A DNA stretch of 54,187 nucleotides, taken from assembly GCA_023413555.1 (NCBI GenBank), contig JAEZPG010000027.1:1-54187 (forward strand). The letters run 5' to 3'. The notes under the pieces are model-generated. The model made no database searches. It was not told the origin of the DNA and was given only the letters and a program-made list of their open reading frames with translations. Position numbers and translations under genes: made by a program. Origin of the DNA: Bacillota bacterium. GTDB lineage: Bacteria > Bacillota > Clostridia > Lachnospirales > Lachnospiraceae. How positions within the stretch are numbered: position 1 is the stretch's first letter; every line of letters begins with the position of its first letter. This document shows positions 52,435 through 54,187 of this stretch, one piece after another.

Positions 52435-54187
52435 TTACTTATGTAAGGATGTAATAGAATTTGCCTTTCCTATTGGTTTTAAAGAACCAATTTTACCCTT
52501 AACTCGTTTATGACTCCTCGGTTTACCTTTTACTTTTACTTTCTTTTTTACATTATTACTTTTAATTTCTTTCTTTGCATTTGGTTGCGGCGATGCATTA
52601 CTATATGTCCTACTATTGTTGTAACTATATATAATGCATCCAAATAAAATATACCAGCAACTACTACACCAGCTGGACCAAATGCTGCTCCTTCTGCCGC
52701 TGCCGCCCCCAAACCATCTTTTACGTCATTAACAGTTACAGAAATTTGTCCACTTGGATCCACATAATTTATCGGATCATTAGCACAGTACATATAAATA
52801 TTCCAGGTATTCTCATCCTTCGCATTCCCTCTAACACTATCTTGTGACAAGAACCTTCCGGTACCTGAATCATAATACCTTGCGTTCATGTAATACAAAC
52901 CAGTCAGTTCATCATAAACAGCACCAATATAAGTCAGTTCATTTTTTACACTGCTATCGCCAAAAGAGATAGAGGTTCCAAAGTCATCGTAGGAATAACC
53001 TTTTACACTTTCTCCATTTCCATCGATTAGGTTGGTAATACTTCCATGAATATCTTTATTATAGACGTAATAGGTAGCTTTGTCACCTACATAGGCCATA
53101 GTTGACATGACATTATCTGAGAGACCCTCATAGTAGAAGGAACGCAGCTTACCACTTGCATCGGTTGTATAGAGTAGTTCCTCATCCTAATAATAGTAGT
53201 TTGTGATCTGTCCATTATCGATCTTTTGAATGCGCTGACCATCTATATTGTATTCATACTCGGTGATTTCTCCAGTAACGATATCCCGTTGTCTTATTTG
53301 ATTACCATTCAAATCATAGGTATAGGATACATTAGAAGTTCTTGAGAGGTGGTCCCCTCAACCGTAACCGATAATATCAATTGATTTAATGGATTGTAGG
53401 TGTAAGTTGTGGTTTCATTGCCTACTGTCATAGAAATACGGTTTCCAACGTTGTCATAGGTATACGTGGTGATGACAGGAGCCTCGGTATTCTTACTAAC
53501 CTTGCTTTCTACTAATTGGCCAAGGGAATCGAATTGGTATTCTTTTTGCTCAGTATATTTATTATTGGCATAATGATAGCTAAGCAATTCAGAAGTAATG
53601 TTATTATTTTTATCATAGGTATAAGCATAACTTTCTACCGCACTACTTAAATTAGTACTCTTAAAGTATTTCATGGTTGCTACACGGTCTAGTACGTCGT
53701 AAGTGTACTGTTTTTGAATATACTTACCAGCGCCGGTAAGTATGTCTATATAATCCTTATAGGTTTGCACTTTACCATTTTTATCATATGAGTATTCACG
53801 AACTGGAACTAAGGTTCCATCATTTCGTACTGCTTCAATCATAGTTAGCCACTTATAGCTATTATAAAAATACTTTAAGGCAGTAATGTCTTTATTGTTG
53901 CTAAAACTCCTTTCAACAAGATTGCCCTCTAGGTCATAGGTATATCTTATCTTACAAGCATCAATCTGAGCTTTGGTAAGGGCATCCGTAGTATTTACTT
54001 CATAAGAAGCTTCCTTCTGTCCCTTCATATCATACTCATATCCGGTATACCGATATGGGTTCCAGGTAAGTTCTGTAGAAGTAGCATCTTGTGGGACATA
54101 GTCCTTCATAGCGGTCACTTGGTCAATAAGAACATATTCATTTATATTTAGATAGTAAAAAGGACCCTTCCTTAGAATTTCTTCTAA
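52435..54187 (-). pseudogene. RHS/YD-repeat polymorphic toxin gene, frameshifted and cut by the window edge
   Basis: An open frame from the edge to 53309 encodes YD repeats (YTYDKNNNITSELLSY, TYTYDNVGNRISMTV, YTYNPLNQL). Reading then continues in a second frame near 53340 (TYDLNGNQIRQR), meets a TAG at 53189-53187, and runs on through the RHS core (YMNARYYDSGTGRFLSQD, YMYCANDPINYVDPSG) to 52548. The native C-terminal tail seems to continue in yet another frame (NNSRTYSNASPQ, Lys-rich to 52435). So at least two frameshifts and one stop disrupt it. The intact gene would export a large surface or secreted toxin. The tip after DPSG is not a toxin family I recognise. Confidence 0.85.

Overview
The window comes from a low-GC, spore-forming Firmicute, most likely a Lachnospiraceae (Clostridium cluster XIVa, Lachnoclostridium phytofermentans-like). 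This is inferred from the AT-rich sequence, an alpha/beta-type SASP gene, a DUF4364 protein, tRNA genes without encoded CCA, and the gene orders rho-rpmE-DUF1385-prmC-prfA and tig-clpP-clpX-lon-engB. No database search was possible. Family names rest on motifs and remembered family features.

Layout. 1-3.4 kb: edge of an unknown gene, argF behind two tandem ARG-box-like operators, and an LtaS-type sulfatase. 3.5-13.3 kb: minus-strand housekeeping genes (SPFH/NfeD pair, then rho, rpmE, DUF1385, prmC, prfA, ktrB, ktrA and an rRNA methyltransferase). 13.3-15.1 kb: a plus-strand unit (radical SAM TIGR01212-type plus DUF4364), preceded by an orphan terminator that may end a small RNA. 15.1-25.7 kb: a tellurium-resistance-like (Ter) island. 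It holds three TerD paralogues, TelA, a duplicated YceG-like protein, a rhomboid protease, a HAD phosphatase, a CitE/HpcH-like lyase, a StiP-PELOTA protein and a PRTase-TRSP protein, and it contains a decayed trypsin-like protease fragment. 25.7-34.8 kb: DUF1653, engB, lon, clpX, clpP, tig, glmM and a SASP. 35-38 kb: an AGCS symporter, a DJ-1/PfpI protein, a small membrane protein and a YgjP-like metallopeptidase. 38-40.3 kb: a lipoprotein and an eight-tRNA operon with a near-consensus promoter, flanked by identical tRNA-Pro copies. 40.3-47.6 kb: YfcE-like phosphoesterase, RdgB, an RNA methyltransferase, rhodanese, an extreme Asn/Ser repeat protein, HD-GYP, a DUF1700-like protein, PAP2 and a TPR protein.

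47.6-54.2 kb is an accessory, decaying region. It contains GNAT, ankyrin-repeat and two unknown proteins (some plausible immunity proteins), a 69-nt palindrome, a sugar-phosphate isomerase scrap, an IS110 transposase remnant, and an RHS/YD-repeat gene broken by a stop and at least two frameshifts.

The most system-like part is the Ter island. The TerD/TelA/YceG/rhomboid operon has a strong sigma-A-type promoter. The predicted nucleoside-like biosynthetic enzymes (PRTase-TRSP, StiP-PELOTA, CitE-like lyase, HAD) surround it. The ATP-grasp enzyme often listed with this module is not in the window. The co-transcribed rhomboid protease is the least expected member.
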